Shown one piece after another: positions 5,177 to 5,573 of a DNA stretch of 5,573 nt (position 1 is its first letter; every line of letters starts with the position of its first letter). The notes under the pieces are model-generated. The model made no database searches and had not been told where the DNA came from. It saw only the letters and a program-made list of their open reading frames with translations. The DNA comes from a bacterium. Lineage in GTDB: Bacteria; Atribacterota; JS1; SB-45; 34-128. A program made the translations under genes and the position numbers. The stretch lies in assembly GCA_018903015.1 (NCBI GenBank), contig JAHIPR010000237.1:1-5573 (forward strand). The letters run 5' to 3'.

Positions 5177-5573
5177 CTATTTTTCTTTCTCTTTCTCTGT
5201 TTCTTTAATTTCTCCGGTTTTTATTTCTTCTTTAAGAAGCTTGATTAACATCAAGGCATTTTTAACTGCCTTACCCTTATAATGATTATTCATAAAAATA
5301 TATTGGTCGGTGGTTTTTTCGGCAATCTTTTTTATTTTAGGAATCCATTCTTTTAATTCTTCTTCGGTATAAAGATAATCATATCTCTGATAGGCTTTTT
5401 CATGTTCCCACCAATTAACCTTGTTTCGACCATGAAATCTAACATAACCCAGGTTAGAAGTAGCTTCAGCTATGGGCGGGATTAAACCTTTGAGCTGGGG
5501 TTGGTCTACACAGCAAAAACCTATGTCGTTGTTCTTTAAAATCCTGAATATTTCGTTATTTATCCAGTAAGAA
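5177..5573 (-). CDS. DUF72 / YecE-like family protein, C-terminal part, cut by right edge
   Basis: The last 131 codons of a gene that enters from the right edge; the start is outside. Recognised as DUF72 (COG1801) by VDQPQ near the visible N-terminus, YVRFHGRN with a following WW pair, RYDYLYTEEELKEW, and MNNHYKGKAVKNAL, which matches the family's FNNHYRGQAVKNA-type signature. The family has a TIM-barrel-like fold and no firmly established biochemical role, so no function is assigned. After the last conserved helix the protein ends in a charged tail rich in Lys and Glu, encoded by a polypurine stretch on the coding strand. No clear intrinsic terminator follows the TAG: there is a run of eight T's about 25 bases downstream, but only a weak AT stem before it. 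It points the same way as dnaE but is separated by 453 bases, so co-transcription is uncertain. Confidence 0.92.
   Translation of the reverse strand, partial: SYWINNEIFRILKNNDIGFCCVDQPQLKGLIPPIAEATSNLGYVRFHGRNKVNWWEHEKAYQRYDYLYTEEELKEWIPKIKKIAEKTTDQYIFMNNHYKGKAVKNALMLIKLLKEEIKTGEIKETEKEKEK

Overview
The window looks like chromosomal sequence from an uncultured, moderately AT-rich bacterium. Protein composition and the many short non-coding repeats suggest an anaerobic candidate-phylum lineage, but this is an impression and not a placement. All three recognisable genes lie on the minus strand, so transcription runs from the right edge to the left edge.

Right to left, the layout is: (1) the C-terminal 131 codons of a DUF72 (YecE-like, COG1801) protein, cut by the right edge, stop at 5177; (2) a 453-base gap of repeats (4724-5176); (3) a complete 1057-residue C-family DNA polymerase III alpha subunit, dnaE type (1550-4723); (4) a 359-base repeat gap (1191-1549); (5) dinB, a Y-family translesion polymerase (Pol IV), starting at a GTG at 1190 and running off the left edge within a few residues of its expected end.

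The dnaE-dinB pair suggests a lesion-tolerance or mutagenesis module. The DnaE has intact polymerase aspartates, but it ends just after the OB fold, has no recognisable clamp-binding pentapeptide, and carries Asn in place of one PHP metal-binding Asp. DinB has an intact active site and a near-consensus clamp motif (QLKFL). This recalls the ImuB/ImuC split, where the Y-family partner supplies the clamp contact, but here the Y-family partner looks catalytically active. No imuA or LexA-type operator is seen.

The least ordinary part is the non-coding DNA. Both gaps are mosaics of the same parts in the same order and orientation: a 45-base module of four 8-base units plus a 13-base tail, a degenerate 7-base-period array, a GC-rich hairpin of the GTAGGGGCAGAC type, a conserved block of about 40 bases, then more heptads. 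The hairpin core is inverted between the two gaps while its right flank is not. One heptad array runs into the 3' end of dnaE and encodes its last ten residues. I saw no tRNA, rRNA, CRISPR array, insertion sequence or riboswitch.
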